Positions 36,982 through 46,161 of a stretch of DNA of 64,000 nucleotides are shown here, piece after piece. The stretch's first letter is position 1. The number at the start of each line of letters is the position of its first letter. The notes beneath the pieces are model-generated. The model did no database searches and was not told the DNA's origin. It saw nothing but the letters and a program-made list of their open reading frames with translations. This stretch comes from Nocardia ignorata NBRC 108230. Lineage in GTDB: Bacteria; Actinomycetota; Actinomycetes; Mycobacteriales; Mycobacteriaceae. Made by a program: the position numbers and the translations under genes. Location of the stretch: positions 166,638 to 230,637 of the forward strand of contig NZ_BDBI01000026.1 of the NCBI RefSeq assembly GCF_001612905.1, written 5' to 3'.

Positions 36982-37413
36982 GTGGCCGCAATAATCTGGC
37001 TGATCGCGGGCCTAGTGCTGGCGGCGGCCGAAATGCTCACCGGGGATCTCACGCTGCTCATGCTCGGAGTGGCGGCGTTGGCCACCGCGGGCGTCAGCGC
37101 CACCGCGGAGCTGCCGCTGTGGGGTGACGCGCTCGTCTTCGGCGCGATGGCCGGGGTGTTGTTCCTCGGGGTTCGCCCGGCGCTGCGCCGCAGGTTCGGT
37201 ACCCCACCGCCCACACCGACGAATGTCGATGCGCTGACCGGGAAGTCGGCGCTCGTTCTCGAGGACGTCGCCGAGTATTCGGGCCGGGTCAAACTCGGTG
37301 GCGAAGTGTGGACGGCGCGTCCGCTCGATCCGAGCGAAGTCTACGAAGCCGGTGTGACCGTCTATGTGATGAAGATCGACGGCGCCACTGCCGTCGTCTG
37401 GAAGGGTCCTTAG
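36982..37413 (+). CDS. NfeD family membrane protein (Rv1487-like)
   Basis: 143 aa, GTG. Three membrane helices in the first 75 residues (IIWLIAGLVLAAAEML, LLMLGVAALATAG, DALVFGAMAGVLFLG) followed by an OB-fold domain at the C-terminus (LTGKSALVLEDVAEYSGRVKLGGEVWTA and the closing VMKIDGATAVVWKG). NfeD proteins pair with SPFH proteins in membrane microdomains; the SPFH partner starts 5 nt downstream. Confidence 0.88.
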   Translation: MAAIIWLIAGLVLAAAEMLTGDLTLLMLGVAALATAGVSATAELPLWGDALVFGAMAGVLFLGVRPALRRRFGTPPPTPTNVDALTGKSALVLEDVAEYSGRVKLGGEVWTARPLDPSEVYEAGVTVYVMKIDGATAVVWKGP

Positions 37414-37418
37414 AGTCC

Positions 37419-38648
37419 ATGGTTGCCTTGATCGTGGCCGCCGTCCTCGTCCTGCTGGTCGTGGTGGTGGTTTTCAAATCTATTGCGCTCGTTCCGCAAG
37501 CCGAGGCGGCGGTGATCGAACGGCTCGGCCGGTACTCGCGCACGGTGTCGGGTCAGCTCACGTTCCTCGTCCCGTTCGCCGACCGGGTGCGTGCCAAAGT
37601 CGACCTGCGTGAACGGGTCGTGTCGTTCCCGCCGCAGCCGGTGATCACCCAGGACAACCTCACCCTGCAGATCGACTCGGTGGTGTATTTCCAGGTCACC
37701 AGCCCGCAGGCCGCGGTGTACGAGATCAGCAACTACATCGCCGCCGTCGAGCAGCTCACCGTCACCACCTTGCGCAACGTGGTCGGTGGCATGACGCTCG
37801 AGGAGACGCTGACCTCGCGCGACCAGATCAACAACCAGCTGCGCGGTGTGCTCGACGAAGCCACCGGCCGCTGGGGTCTTCGGGTGGCCCGGGTCGAGCT
37901 GAAGTCCATCGATCCGCCGCCGTCGATCCAGGAGTCGATGGAAAAGCAGATGAAGGCCGACCGCGAGAAGCGGGCCATGATCCTCACCGCCGAGGGCACC
38001 CGCGAGTCGCAGATCAAGACCGCCGAGGGCGCCAAGCAGGCCCAGATCCTGTCCGCCGAGGGTGCCAAGCAGTCGGCGATCCTGTCGGCCGAGGGTGAGC
38101 GGCAGAGCCGCATCCTGCGGGCACAGGGTGAGCGGGCCGCGTCCTACCTGCAGGCGCAAGGTCAGGCCAAGGCCATCGAGAAGGTGTTCGCCGCCATCAA
38201 GAACGGCAAGCCGACACCGGAACTGCTCGCCTACCAGTACATGCAGACGTTGCCGATGGTCGCGAAGGGCGACGCCAACAAGGTGTGGCTGGTCCCCAGC
38301 GACTTCGGCAAGGCACTCGAGGGGTTCGCTCAGAACTTCGCCACCAAGGGCGAGGACGGGGTGTTCCGGTACGAACCGAACACCGAGGACACACCGCCGG
38401 TGAAGATCGAGGACGACTCCGACGTGGCCGACTGGTTCGAGACCGCCTCGGACCCGAAGATCGAGCAAGCGGTCCGCGCCGCCGAGGCCACCGCCCGTCA
38501 GCCGGTCGAGGGTTTCGAACCGACGCTGCCGAAAAACCTTGCGCCCAAACCGGAACGCAACCTCCCCGAACCGCCGCCGGTCGGCCCGGCCCAGTCCCAG
38601 CCCGGCGACCCGTACGGCCGCCCCTGGCAGCCGCCGCAGCAGACGTAA
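37419..38648 (+). CDS. SPFH/band-7 (stomatin-like) protein
   Basis: 409 aa. N-terminal membrane helix (residues 2-22), SPFH domain (VPQAEAAVIERLGRYSRTVSGQLTFLVPF, LRERVVSFPPQPVITQDNL, LRNVVGGMTLEETLTSRDQIN), then a coiled-coil of five consecutive 11-residue repeats of the type SAEGAKQSAIL (about residues 188-242). The last 130 residues are acidic and Pro-rich, ending in disorder. It likely builds a membrane scaffold with NfeD. Same place as Rv1488. Confidence 0.92.
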   Translation: MVALIVAAVLVLLVVVVVFKSIALVPQAEAAVIERLGRYSRTVSGQLTFLVPFADRVRAKVDLRERVVSFPPQPVITQDNLTLQIDSVVYFQVTSPQAAVYEISNYIAAVEQLTVTTLRNVVGGMTLEETLTSRDQINNQLRGVLDEATGRWGLRVARVELKSIDPPPSIQESMEKQMKADREKRAMILTAEGTRESQIKTAEGAKQAQILSAEGAKQSAILSAEGERQSRILRAQGERAASYLQAQGQAKAIEKVFAAIKNGKPTPELLAYQYMQTLPMVAKGDANKVWLVPSDFGKALEGFAQNFATKGEDGVFRYEPNTEDTPPVKIEDDSDVADWFETASDPKIEQAVRAAEATARQPVEGFEPTLPKNLAPKPERNLPEPPPVGPAQSQPGDPYGRPWQPPQQT

Positions 38649-38653
38649 CCCAC

Positions 38654-38672
38654 GGTGTCGGCATTCGACACC
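38654..38672. terminator. Hairpin between SPFH and moeA genes
   Basis: GGTGTCG-GCATT-CGACACC between converging genes; no U run. Confidence 0.45.
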
Positions 38673-38688
38673 GGTCCGGTCTTCGCGG

Positions 38689-39933
38689 TCAGCGGGGGAG
38701 AGGAAGCAGTTCGACGAGGGTGCCTCGGCCGGTGCCGGGCGGGAGGACTGCCAGGGCTTGGCAGCCGATGAGGCCGGCCAGGTGGGGGGTGTGGGCGGGG
38801 CCGGTGCTGCGCCAGACGCCGCCGGTCTGTTGCTGGACGGGGACGATGCGGGTGGCGTCGCCCGCCATTACTCCTGCGTCGGAGAGCCTGCCCCACATGG
38901 TCGGGCCGGGGGTGCGCAGGGTGAGCGCGTCGATGACAGCGGGGCCGACGGCCAGCAGGGCGGCTACGGCGGCGAGCGGGTTGCCGGGCAGGCCGAGCAG
39001 GACACGGCCGTCGGGGAGCTGAGCGACGAGGGTCGAGCCGCCGGGGCGGATCGCGACCCGGTCGACGACGATGCGGGCACCGAGCTCGGCGAGCAGGGTG
39101 CGCAGGTGGTCGGCGGCGCCCCGGCCGGTCGCCCCGACCATCACCACCAGGTCGGCGTGCGATTTCAGGGCGAGCCAGGAACGCAGCAGGTCGCGTTCGT
39201 CGGCCAGATGCCACAGCCCGGTGCTCGCGATATCGCAACAGCGCAGGAACTCCGGCAGCACCGGACCGAGCGAATCGCGGGTCTCGCCGGGACCGAGCGG
39301 GCCGACCGCACGGATCTCGTCACCGGTCATCACCACATCCGCGCGCAACGGCCCACGCACCGTGACGGTTTCGGCCTCGGCACTGAGCGCGGCCGAGACC
39401 AGCGCGGCCGACACCCGTGTGCCCGCGGGCGCCAATTGGGTTCCGGTGGACCAGTTCTCGCCCTGCCGCCGGGTGTCGTCGCGTACCGGGGCATCGGGCG
39501 CGCGCAATACCACCGGTTTGCCCGACACCACGGTGGTGACGATGTGTTCGTCGCGCAGAGTGGCCGTGGTGCCCAACGGGGTGGCGGCGCCGGTCGCGAT
39601 CCGCACCGCCTCGCCCGGGGCGAGCACCACCGAACATGGACGCCCCGCGTACCCGACCTGCTCGTGCACCCGCCACCACGGACCCGGCCCCGCGACCGCG
39701 TAACCGTCCATGGCCGCCGTATCCACCCGCGGCAGCGGCGTGGCCGCACGCAACGCCACCGCCAGCGTTCCGCCGAGCGCCTCGGTCACCGGTAGCTCAC
39801 GCACCCCCACCGGCTCCAGACCCGCCGCGATCCGCGCACGCACCTGTTCCAGCCCGCACCGCGTCACCGCGACGATCTCCGCCCGCGCGCTCACCACCAC
39901 GTCCAACCTTCCGCCCGCCGATACTCCGCCCAT
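38689..39933 (-). CDS. MoeA-like molybdopterin molybdotransferase
   Basis: 414 aa from the ATG giving MGGVSAGG. MoeA domain order is complete: linker with VTEALGGTLAVAL, the hallmark DTAAMDGYAV, GEAVRIATGAATP, a MoCF-binding (MogA-like) domain with VVMTGDEI, VMVGATGRGAADHL and GLPGNPLAAVAALL, and a C-terminal beta domain. It inserts molybdate into adenylylated molybdopterin. The usual QEDT segment near residue 140 reads RDEHIVTT and VSxGD reads VGATG, so it is a diverged member. No other cofactor genes nearby. Confidence 0.8.
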   Translation of the reverse strand: MGGVSAGGRLDVVVSARAEIVAVTRCGLEQVRARIAAGLEPVGVRELPVTEALGGTLAVALRAATPLPRVDTAAMDGYAVAGPGPWWRVHEQVGYAGRPCSVVLAPGEAVRIATGAATPLGTTATLRDEHIVTTVVSGKPVVLRAPDAPVRDDTRRQGENWSTGTQLAPAGTRVSAALVSAALSAEAETVTVRGPLRADVVMTGDEIRAVGPLGPGETRDSLGPVLPEFLRCCDIASTGLWHLADERDLLRSWLALKSHADLVVMVGATGRGAADHLRTLLAELGARIVVDRVAIRPGGSTLVAQLPDGRVLLGLPGNPLAAVAALLAVGPAVIDALTLRTPGPTMWGRLSDAGVMAGDATRIVPVQQQTGGVWRSTGPAHTPHLAGLIGCQALAVLPPGTGRGTLVELLPLPR

Positions 39934-40075
39934 CGTCCGCACCCCCCATTGCCTGCGATTTTCTCCCCAGTTGCCGCCCGATAACGTTGTCCTCACCCCC
40001 GCCGGTCACCGCCGGTGCGATGCGGTTCGGCGTGGTCTCGGTGCGCGGACCGGATTCGCGTGGCTGAATGGAGGG

Positions 40076-40936
40076 GTGGATACGGGACAGCGGAAGCGGG
40101 CACAGGCGTTTGTCGAGCTGCATCGGTCGGGGTGTTTTCTGTTGCCCAATGCGTGGGATGCGGGGAGTGCGCGGGTACTGGAAGCCGCCGGATTCCCGGC
40201 GATCGCCACGACAAGTGCGGGGATCGCGTTCTCCTACGGCAGACCCGACCACGACTTCCACGCCTCCGAAGAGGACGGGCGGGTCGACAAGGGCACGATG
40301 ATGCGCCGGATCGGGGAGATCACCGGTGCGGTGGGGATACCCGTGAGCGCCGATCTCGAGGAGGGGTACGGGCCGGACGCGCAGGCCGTGGCCACCACCA
40401 TCGCGGAGGCCATCGCGGCCGGGGCGGCGGGCGGCAATATCGAGGACTTCACCGGTGAGCGCGCGGCCCCGCTGTTCGAGGAGGTGCACGCCGTCGACCG
40501 GGTGCGTGCCGCCCGCGCGGCGGTCGCGGCCAGCGGTGCGCCGTTCGTGCTCGTCGGCCGCACCGACGTGCTGCTCGTCGGTGGCGGGCTGGACGAGGCG
40601 ATCCGCCGGGGCAACGCCTATCTCGCGGCGGGCGCCGACTGCGTGTTCGTTCCCGGTGCCGCCGACACCGAAACCATCGCCACCCTCGTCCGTGAGCTCG
40701 ACGGCCCCCTCAACGTCGTCATGGGACTCACCGCCAGCCTCACCATGGCCGAACTCGCCGACCTCGGTGTCCGACGGGTGACGGTCGGCGGCAGCATCGC
40801 CCGCATGCTCTACCGCCATCTGTTCGACGCCGCCCGCGAGCTGGCCGACCACGGCACCTTCACCTACGCCGAGAACCAGCTCGGTCAGGACGCGCTGAAC
40901 GACATGTTCACCCGCCGCGACCTCCGGAGGGAGTAG
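40076..40936 (+). CDS. Isocitrate lyase/PEP mutase superfamily enzyme
   Basis: 286 aa from the GTG (MDTGQRKRAQAF); a GAGGG directly abuts it, so initiation spacing is odd and the mRNA may be leaderless. Superfamily motifs: LLPNAWDAGSARVLEAAGF, ATTSAGIAFSYG, PVSADLEEGYG (metal-binding Asp/Glu), GGNIEDFTG, FVLVGRTD and LNVVMGLTASLTMAELADLGVRRVTVGG. The K-K-C-G motif of true isocitrate lyases is missing, so it is a carboxy-phosphonate or oxaloacetate-hydrolase-type member; the reaction is unknown. Confidence 0.85.
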   Translation: MDTGQRKRAQAFVELHRSGCFLLPNAWDAGSARVLEAAGFPAIATTSAGIAFSYGRPDHDFHASEEDGRVDKGTMMRRIGEITGAVGIPVSADLEEGYGPDAQAVATTIAEAIAAGAAGGNIEDFTGERAAPLFEEVHAVDRVRAARAAVAASGAPFVLVGRTDVLLVGGGLDEAIRRGNAYLAAGADCVFVPGAADTETIATLVRELDGPLNVVMGLTASLTMAELADLGVRRVTVGGSIARMLYRHLFDAARELADHGTFTYAENQLGQDALNDMFTRRDLRRE

Positions 40937-40937
40937 G

Positions 40938-41564
40938 TCAGGGCCGCGCACCGCGCAACTCGAGAAGCACACCGAGTGAGCCCATTTCGCGGCTCTGCGA
41001 TTGCGCCATGGACCTGGCCGCCTGCTTGACCGGTCCCTCGGTGAGCAGGGCATCGGCGGCGCGGGCCATCGTGATTCCGCCCGCGTGGTGGTGGTACATC
41101 AGCCGAAGGAACATGATCTCGGCCTCGGCACCCCGGGCCGTGGTGAGGGCGTCGAGGTCGGCCTGTGTCGCCAGCCCCGGCATGGTCGCGGGACCGGTCG
41201 AATGGTGGTGCTCCGTCAGCCAGCTCATCGGTGTGGTCGCGGTCGGCGCGGCTCCGGCGAGCTGTGTCCAGCCGAGCAGGGTGCCGATCTCGACCCGCTG
41301 GGTGTCGGCGATCTGCTCGGCGAGCGCGCGAACCCCCACGTCGGCGGCGGGGTCGAGCCGTTGCACGAGGATCATGGCCTGCTGGTGATGAGCCGTCATG
41401 TCCTGCACGAAACCCAGCTCGGTCGTGTTCAGCACCGGTGCGGGCGTGGATCTTTCGGGCGCGAGCAGCGGGCGCGACGCCGCACCGACGACGAAGCAGA
41501 ACACGGCCGCCGCCAGTGCGGCCGCCATCCCGAGCGCCCTCGGGCGAGCAGCGGACGTGCTCAT
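40938..41564 (-). CDS. Exported DUF305 protein
   Basis: 208 aa from the ATG that overlaps the preceding gene by 4 nt. One N-terminal hydrophobic segment (AALAAAVFCFVVGAASRPLL) acts as anchor or signal. Two ferritin-like DUF305 halves: FVQDMTAHHQQAMILVQRL and FLRLMYHHHAGGITMARAADALL, each with paired His and Met that could bind metal. DUF305 proteins are often found with copper- or metal-stress genes. Translationally coupled to the LVIVD-repeat gene. Confidence 0.85.
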   Translation of the reverse strand: MSTSAARPRALGMAAALAAAVFCFVVGAASRPLLAPERSTPAPVLNTTELGFVQDMTAHHQQAMILVQRLDPAADVGVRALAEQIADTQRVEIGTLLGWTQLAGAAPTATTPMSWLTEHHHSTGPATMPGLATQADLDALTTARGAEAEIMFLRLMYHHHAGGITMARAADALLTEGPVKQAARSMAQSQSREMGSLGVLLELRGARP

Positions 41565-43123
41565 GACCCGAGCGTCGAAACCTGGTCGGCGGGCGCCCGA
41601 TACACCGACTCGTCCAGATTCAGCACCATGAACCCGTTGTCGGAACAGGTGACGTACAGCTGATTTCCCCGCCACTCGGGCGGTGACATGCACCAGTCCG
41701 CCGACAGATCACCGAACGCGACCCGCCCCGCCCGCGCCGACAACACCTGCGCCGGATCGAACAACCCGTCCGCCATTGCCCGCAGGGCGGCGGGCGCACT
41801 CATCGCGGGGATACCGATGATCGAGGCCAGCGCGTGCGGGGAGTTCCAGATCTCGAGGTTGCGTCCGGTGCGGGCGGGCGGGTTGAAGTAGGCGATCTCA
41901 CGGATCGCGGCGGGGTCACGCACGTCGAACACCCGGATGCCCGAGGAGGTCCAGCCACAGGCGAGCGCGGTCGGGTTCGCCGGGCGATCCGCCGTGCAGT
42001 AGTGCGGATCGTAGGAGAACAGCGAATTGCCCATGGCCGAACCGATCTGGGCGTCGACGTGCTCGCCGAGATTGATCTCGAGTTTGATCTTGTTCACGAT
42101 GCGCGGCGCGGTGTCGTCGGAGACATCGATGAGTTTCACCCCGCCGGAACCGCCTTCGTCGACGGTGAAAAGATGCGGCACACCGTCATAGGTCACCGGC
42201 ACGCTGTGCTGGGTGGCCCAGCCGTCGGTCCAGAAGGTGCGCCCGAGGTGGGGGACCTGCGGGTTCGGATCGCGACGTTGCACCGCGCTCACGTCGAGCA
42301 CGGTGAACCCGCCGAGCGCGGAGATGTAGAGCCGGTTCCCGTCGGGGCTCACCCCGAAGCCGTGCGCCTCGATCCCGGTGAGCCCCTGCCAGATCACGTG
42401 CGGATTCGCCGGATCGGTCAGGTCGATCGCGCTGAGCAAGCCGGGCGCGATGCCCGAGGCCCAGTAGGTGCGGCCGTCGGGGGAGAAGCCGCCCTCATGC
42501 GTCGTGATCGGCAGCGGCATCGCGGGATTCGTGCCAGGTCCCGGATTCAGCAGCCGGGGATGCGCGCAATCGGAGATGTCGTACACCGACAGGAAGCCCG
42601 CGCCGATGGCGAGCGGAACGCCGGTGCCGACGAGCAGTTTGCGCGTCGTGTTGACCTTCAACGTCTCCCAGGTGCCGGCCAGCATCGCGGGCTCGGCGAG
42701 AGTCGCGGTGTGCCGTGGATTCGCCGGATCGGACACGTCGAGCACCTGCACGCCCGGGTGTTCACCGAGCAGGGTGCCGGGAAAGAACGACCCGACATAG
42801 ACGCAGTGTTCGAAACTGGTGGAGGTGATTCCGGCTCCGCGCCCGGTGTATCCGCCTGCCATCGACATATTGCAGTGGTAGCCCCGCGCGCTGCGACCAC
42901 TGTCCCGGTCGGCGGCGGGCACGTCGCCCTGCAGCCCCGTCTCCGGCGCGGACCCCGGCCCGCACTCCGCGCGTGACACCGATGTCCGCCCGATGTCGAA
43001 GAATTCGTGCACCAGCTGATCGAAGGGCTGATCGGCGGCCGCGCCCGACGGCAGTCCGATCGCGATCAGCGCGGCCACCGCCGCCGGTGCCGTCGCGCGC
43101 ACGACCCGAGTCCACAGGTGCAT
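41561..43123 (-). CDS. Secreted LVIVD-repeat beta-propeller protein
   Basis: 520 aa, GAGGAGG site 8 nt before ATG. Signal peptide 1-30 (APAAVAALIAIGLPSGAAA-DQ). Repeated beta-propeller strands of the LVIVD type: GVQVLDVSDPANPRHTATL, FLSVYDISDCAHPRLL, LLSAIDLTDPANPHVIW, FTVLDVSAV, GVKLIDVSDDTAPRIV, GIRVFDVRDPAAIREIAYF, and closing YVTCSDNGFMVLNL. Cysteine pairs (CNMS..HCV, HYC..ACG, DWC..TC) fit an exported fold. It probably binds a partner or surface; paired with DUF305 in one operon. No catalytic motif seen. Confidence 0.85.
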   Translation of the reverse strand: MHLWTRVVRATAPAAVAALIAIGLPSGAAADQPFDQLVHEFFDIGRTSVSRAECGPGSAPETGLQGDVPAADRDSGRSARGYHCNMSMAGGYTGRGAGITSTSFEHCVYVGSFFPGTLLGEHPGVQVLDVSDPANPRHTATLAEPAMLAGTWETLKVNTTRKLLVGTGVPLAIGAGFLSVYDISDCAHPRLLNPGPGTNPAMPLPITTHEGGFSPDGRTYWASGIAPGLLSAIDLTDPANPHVIWQGLTGIEAHGFGVSPDGNRLYISALGGFTVLDVSAVQRRDPNPQVPHLGRTFWTDGWATQHSVPVTYDGVPHLFTVDEGGSGGVKLIDVSDDTAPRIVNKIKLEINLGEHVDAQIGSAMGNSLFSYDPHYCTADRPANPTALACGWTSSGIRVFDVRDPAAIREIAYFNPPARTGRNLEIWNSPHALASIIGIPAMSAPAALRAMADGLFDPAQVLSARAGRVAFGDLSADWCMSPPEWRGNQLYVTCSDNGFMVLNLDESVYRAPADQVSTLGS

Positions 43124-43344
43124 CGTTGCCTCCTCGATCCGCCCCCGACGACTACTGACTCAGACAGCCGTCTGTGCGAATCGTAAAGCAACCGAAAGAT
43201 TGCCGGAGGTGGTTTCGGGGAACCAAGTCAAGGCTGGGTCGTGCCTTACCCGAGGTCCGCATCGATGCGCTGTACGGTTGCTGCAACCGGCCGGTTCGTC
43301 TGGGCGGGCCGGGGTGCGTGCGGCCGGAAAGGATTACGGACTCC

Positions 43345-45078
43345 ATGTCTTACAACGCTGTCGACAGATCCGGTGACGCCGACGCGACACCGGGAGCGGT
43401 ACCCCCGGGAGCATCGCGCAAACCGGGACTCGATCGATTCGTCTTCGCCGCCACCGCGATCGGCGCGCTGGCCTTCGTCGCCTGGGGTGCACTCGACGAC
43501 GAAAGCCTCGCCGCCGCGGCGAGTTCCGCCCAGAAGTGGGTCATCACCAACACCGGCTGGCTGTTCGTGCTGGTCGCCACCGCGTTCGTGGTGTTCGTGA
43601 TCTGGCTGGCGGCGAGCCGCTACGGTCGTATCCCGCTCGGCGCCGACGACGAGAAACCCGAGTTCCGCACGGTCTCCTGGATCGCCATGATGTTCAGCGC
43701 GGGCATGGGCATCGGGTTGATGTTCTGGGGCGTGGCCGAACCGTTGTCGCACTTCGTGAATCCGCCGCCGCATACCGCCGAGCCGGGCTCACCGGCCGCC
43801 GCCGAGGTCGCGATGGCGACCACGCTGTTCCACTGGACGTTGCACCCGTGGGCGATCTACGCCGTCGCCGGCCTCGCCATCGCCTACGGCACGTTCCGGA
43901 AAGGCCGCTCGCAGTTGATCTCCTCGGTGTTCCGGCCGCTGCTCGGCCGCCACGCCGACGGTCTCGGTGGCCGCGCGATCGACATGATGGCGATCTTCGC
44001 GACGCTGTTCGGCTCGGCCGCCTCTCTCGGCCTCGGTGCCCTGCAGATCGGTGCGGGCATGGAGTTCAACGGCTGGGTCGACGGTGTCGGCAAGATCGGT
44101 CTCGTCGCCGTCATCTCGGGCCTCACCGTGGCGTTCGTGTTCTCGGCCGTCTCGGGTATCGAACGCGGTATCCAGTGGCTGTCCAACATCAATATGGTGC
44201 TGGCCCTTGCCATCGCGGCGTTCGTGTTCATCGCCGGGCCGACGCTGTTCGTGCTGAACCTGCTGCCGATCGCCCTCGGCGACTACATCGAGATGCTGCC
44301 GACCATGGCCTCACGCACCGGCGCCGGTGACGAGGCGATGAAGGCCTGGCTGTCGAGCTGGACGATCTTCTACTGGGCGTGGTGGATCTCGTGGACCCCG
44401 TTCGTCGGCATGTTCATCGCTCGCATCAGTCGCGGCCGGACCATCCGCCAGTTCGTCACGGGTGTGTTGCTGGTGCCGAGCGTGGTGAGCCTGCTGTGGT
44501 TCGCCGTCTTCGGTGGCGCGGGCATCGCCGAACAGACCAAGGACCGCGCGCTCACCGAAGCGGACGGTTCGGTGGACTCGAACTTCGCCCTGTTCCACCT
44601 GCTCGACCAGTACCCGCTCACCTCGATCACCACCGTGGTGGTGATGATCCTGGTGGCGATCTTCTTCGTCTCCGGTGCCGACGCCGCCTCCATCGTGATG
44701 GGCACGCTGTCCGAACGCGGCAGCATCGAACCGTCGCGGTGGATCGTCATCTTCTGGGGTGCGGCGACGGGTGCGGTCGCGGCGATCATGCTGGTCATCG
44801 CCGATTCCGACAATCTCGGTGGCGCGCTGACCGGCCTGCAGGCGCTGACGACGGTCGTCTCGCTGCCGTTCCTCGTGGTGATGATCGCGATGTGTTTCTC
44901 CCTCTACAAGGACCTGCGCGACGACCCGCTGATCGTGCGGGCCGACCGGGGCGCGGAACTGATCGAGATCGCCGTCGACAAGGGCACCGAGATGCACGAG
45001 GGCGACTTCGCGCTGGTCACCGAGCCCTCCACCGGCGAGATCGTCATCGATCTGAAAAAGAAGGACGCCAGCGACTGA
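43345..45078 (+). CDS. BCCT family osmoprotectant transporter
   Basis: 577 aa from ATG 43345 with GGAAAGGA upstream. Twelve membrane helices. BCCT hallmarks are the glycine stretch MMFSAGMGIGLMFWGVAEPLSH (helix 3) and the Trp-rich helix 8 segment WAWWISWTPFVGMFIARISRGRT. It imports betaine, choline, carnitine or ectoine with Na+ or H+. A glycine-rich unwound helix with SAGMGIG is typical of BetP-like Na+-coupled members. C-terminal 90 residues are a soluble, charged tail that may sense osmotic stress. Confidence 0.92.
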   Translation: MSYNAVDRSGDADATPGAVPPGASRKPGLDRFVFAATAIGALAFVAWGALDDESLAAAASSAQKWVITNTGWLFVLVATAFVVFVIWLAASRYGRIPLGADDEKPEFRTVSWIAMMFSAGMGIGLMFWGVAEPLSHFVNPPPHTAEPGSPAAAEVAMATTLFHWTLHPWAIYAVAGLAIAYGTFRKGRSQLISSVFRPLLGRHADGLGGRAIDMMAIFATLFGSAASLGLGALQIGAGMEFNGWVDGVGKIGLVAVISGLTVAFVFSAVSGIERGIQWLSNINMVLALAIAAFVFIAGPTLFVLNLLPIALGDYIEMLPTMASRTGAGDEAMKAWLSSWTIFYWAWWISWTPFVGMFIARISRGRTIRQFVTGVLLVPSVVSLLWFAVFGGAGIAEQTKDRALTEADGSVDSNFALFHLLDQYPLTSITTVVVMILVAIFFVSGADAASIVMGTLSERGSIEPSRWIVIFWGAATGAVAAIMLVIADSDNLGGALTGLQALTTVVSLPFLVVMIAMCFSLYKDLRDDPLIVRADRGAELIEIAVDKGTEMHEGDFALVTEPSTGEIVIDLKKKDASD

Positions 45079-45087
45079 CCAGTTACT

Positions 45088-45106
45088 TTAGGTTAGGCTG
45101 CCTTTC
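45088..45106. promoter_or_regulatory. IdeR/DtxR-type iron box
   Basis: TTAGGTTAGGCTGCCTTTC matches the IdeR consensus TTAGGTTAGGCTAACCTAA at 14 of 19 positions, with a perfect left half. It ends directly at the GTG of the binding-protein gene, so bound IdeR would cover the promoter/start of a leaderless transcript. Confidence 0.75.
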
Positions 45107-46156
45107 GTGAAATTGTCTGTGGGTCGGATCGGTCTGGTTTGTGTCACCGCCGCGGTGGCGAGCGTGCTCGTCGCCTGCGGCGAATCCGAGCAGGTCGCGG
45201 GTCCCGGCGCGGCGGCAGGCGGCGAAGGCCGCACCAGCTATCCGCTCACGCTGGACAACTGCGGGACCAGCGTCACCCTCGACGCGCCGCCGCAGCGGGT
45301 GGTGTCGCTGGACCAGGGATCCACCGAGATCCTGCTGTCGCTCGGGCTCGGCGACCGGGTCGTCGGCACCGCGTCCTGGACCGATCCGGTGCGCGACAAC
45401 CTGGCCGAGGCGAACAAGTCGGTGCCGCGCCTGGCCGACAACGCCCCCACCTACGAGGTCGTCCTCGACACCGACCCGGACTTCGTCACCGCGTCGTTCG
45501 GTCGGCACTTCAAGCAGGGCGGCGTCGCCGATCGCGCCCGGTTCGCCGAAACCGGCATCGACACCTACCTCTCGCCCACCGATTGCGACAACGGGGTGAG
45601 CATCAACGGCGGCGGCAAGCGAACCAACCCGCTGACCATGGAATCGCTGTACCAGGAGATCCGCGAGCTGGCGACGGTCTTCGACGTCACCGACCGCGGC
45701 GACCGGCTCATCGCCGAGCTGCGCACCCGGGCGGACGCGGCCGTATCGGGGATCACGAAGACGAACGTGTCGATGGCGTTCTGGTTCGCCGACACCAAGA
45801 GCCCCTATGTCGCGGGCGGTCTCGGCTCGGCGAACCTGCTCGCCACCACGGTCGGCGCGACCAATGTGTTCGCCGACCTCACCGACGACTGGCCCGCCGT
45901 CGGCTGGGAGATCCTGGTCGACCGCAACCCCGACGTACTCGTCCTCGGTGACCTGCTCCGCAACCGTTTCCCCGGTGACCGGCTGGCCGACAAGACCGCC
46001 TTCCTCGGATCCGACCCCGTTACCCGCGACCTCGAAGCCGTCCGCGCCGAGCGCTACATCACGCTGCACGGCGCCGAGATGAATCCGTCCATCCGCGCCG
46101 TCGACGGCCTGGAGAAGGTGGCCGCGGGCCTGCGCGAACTGAAGGTGCCCAACTGA
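45107..46156 (+). CDS. Iron-siderophore ABC importer, binding lipoprotein
   Basis: 349 aa, GTG. Lipoprotein signal with lipobox LVAC (Cys about residue 24). Periplasmic-binding-protein fold of the FecB/FepB class: PQRVVSLDQGSTEILLSLGLGDRVVG, YEVVLDTDPDFVTASF, WEILVDRNPDVLVLGD. It captures a ferric siderophore on the outer face of the membrane. First gene of a four-gene operon with permease, ATPase and an MFS protein, under an iron box. Confidence 0.9.
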   Translation: MKLSVGRIGLVCVTAAVASVLVACGESEQVAGPGAAAGGEGRTSYPLTLDNCGTSVTLDAPPQRVVSLDQGSTEILLSLGLGDRVVGTASWTDPVRDNLAEANKSVPRLADNAPTYEVVLDTDPDFVTASFGRHFKQGGVADRARFAETGIDTYLSPTDCDNGVSINGGGKRTNPLTMESLYQEIRELATVFDVTDRGDRLIAELRTRADAAVSGITKTNVSMAFWFADTKSPYVAGGLGSANLLATTVGATNVFADLTDDWPAVGWEILVDRNPDVLVLGDLLRNRFPGDRLADKTAFLGSDPVTRDLEAVRAERYITLHGAEMNPSIRAVDGLEKVAAGLRELKVPN

Positions 46157-46161
46157 GTACC

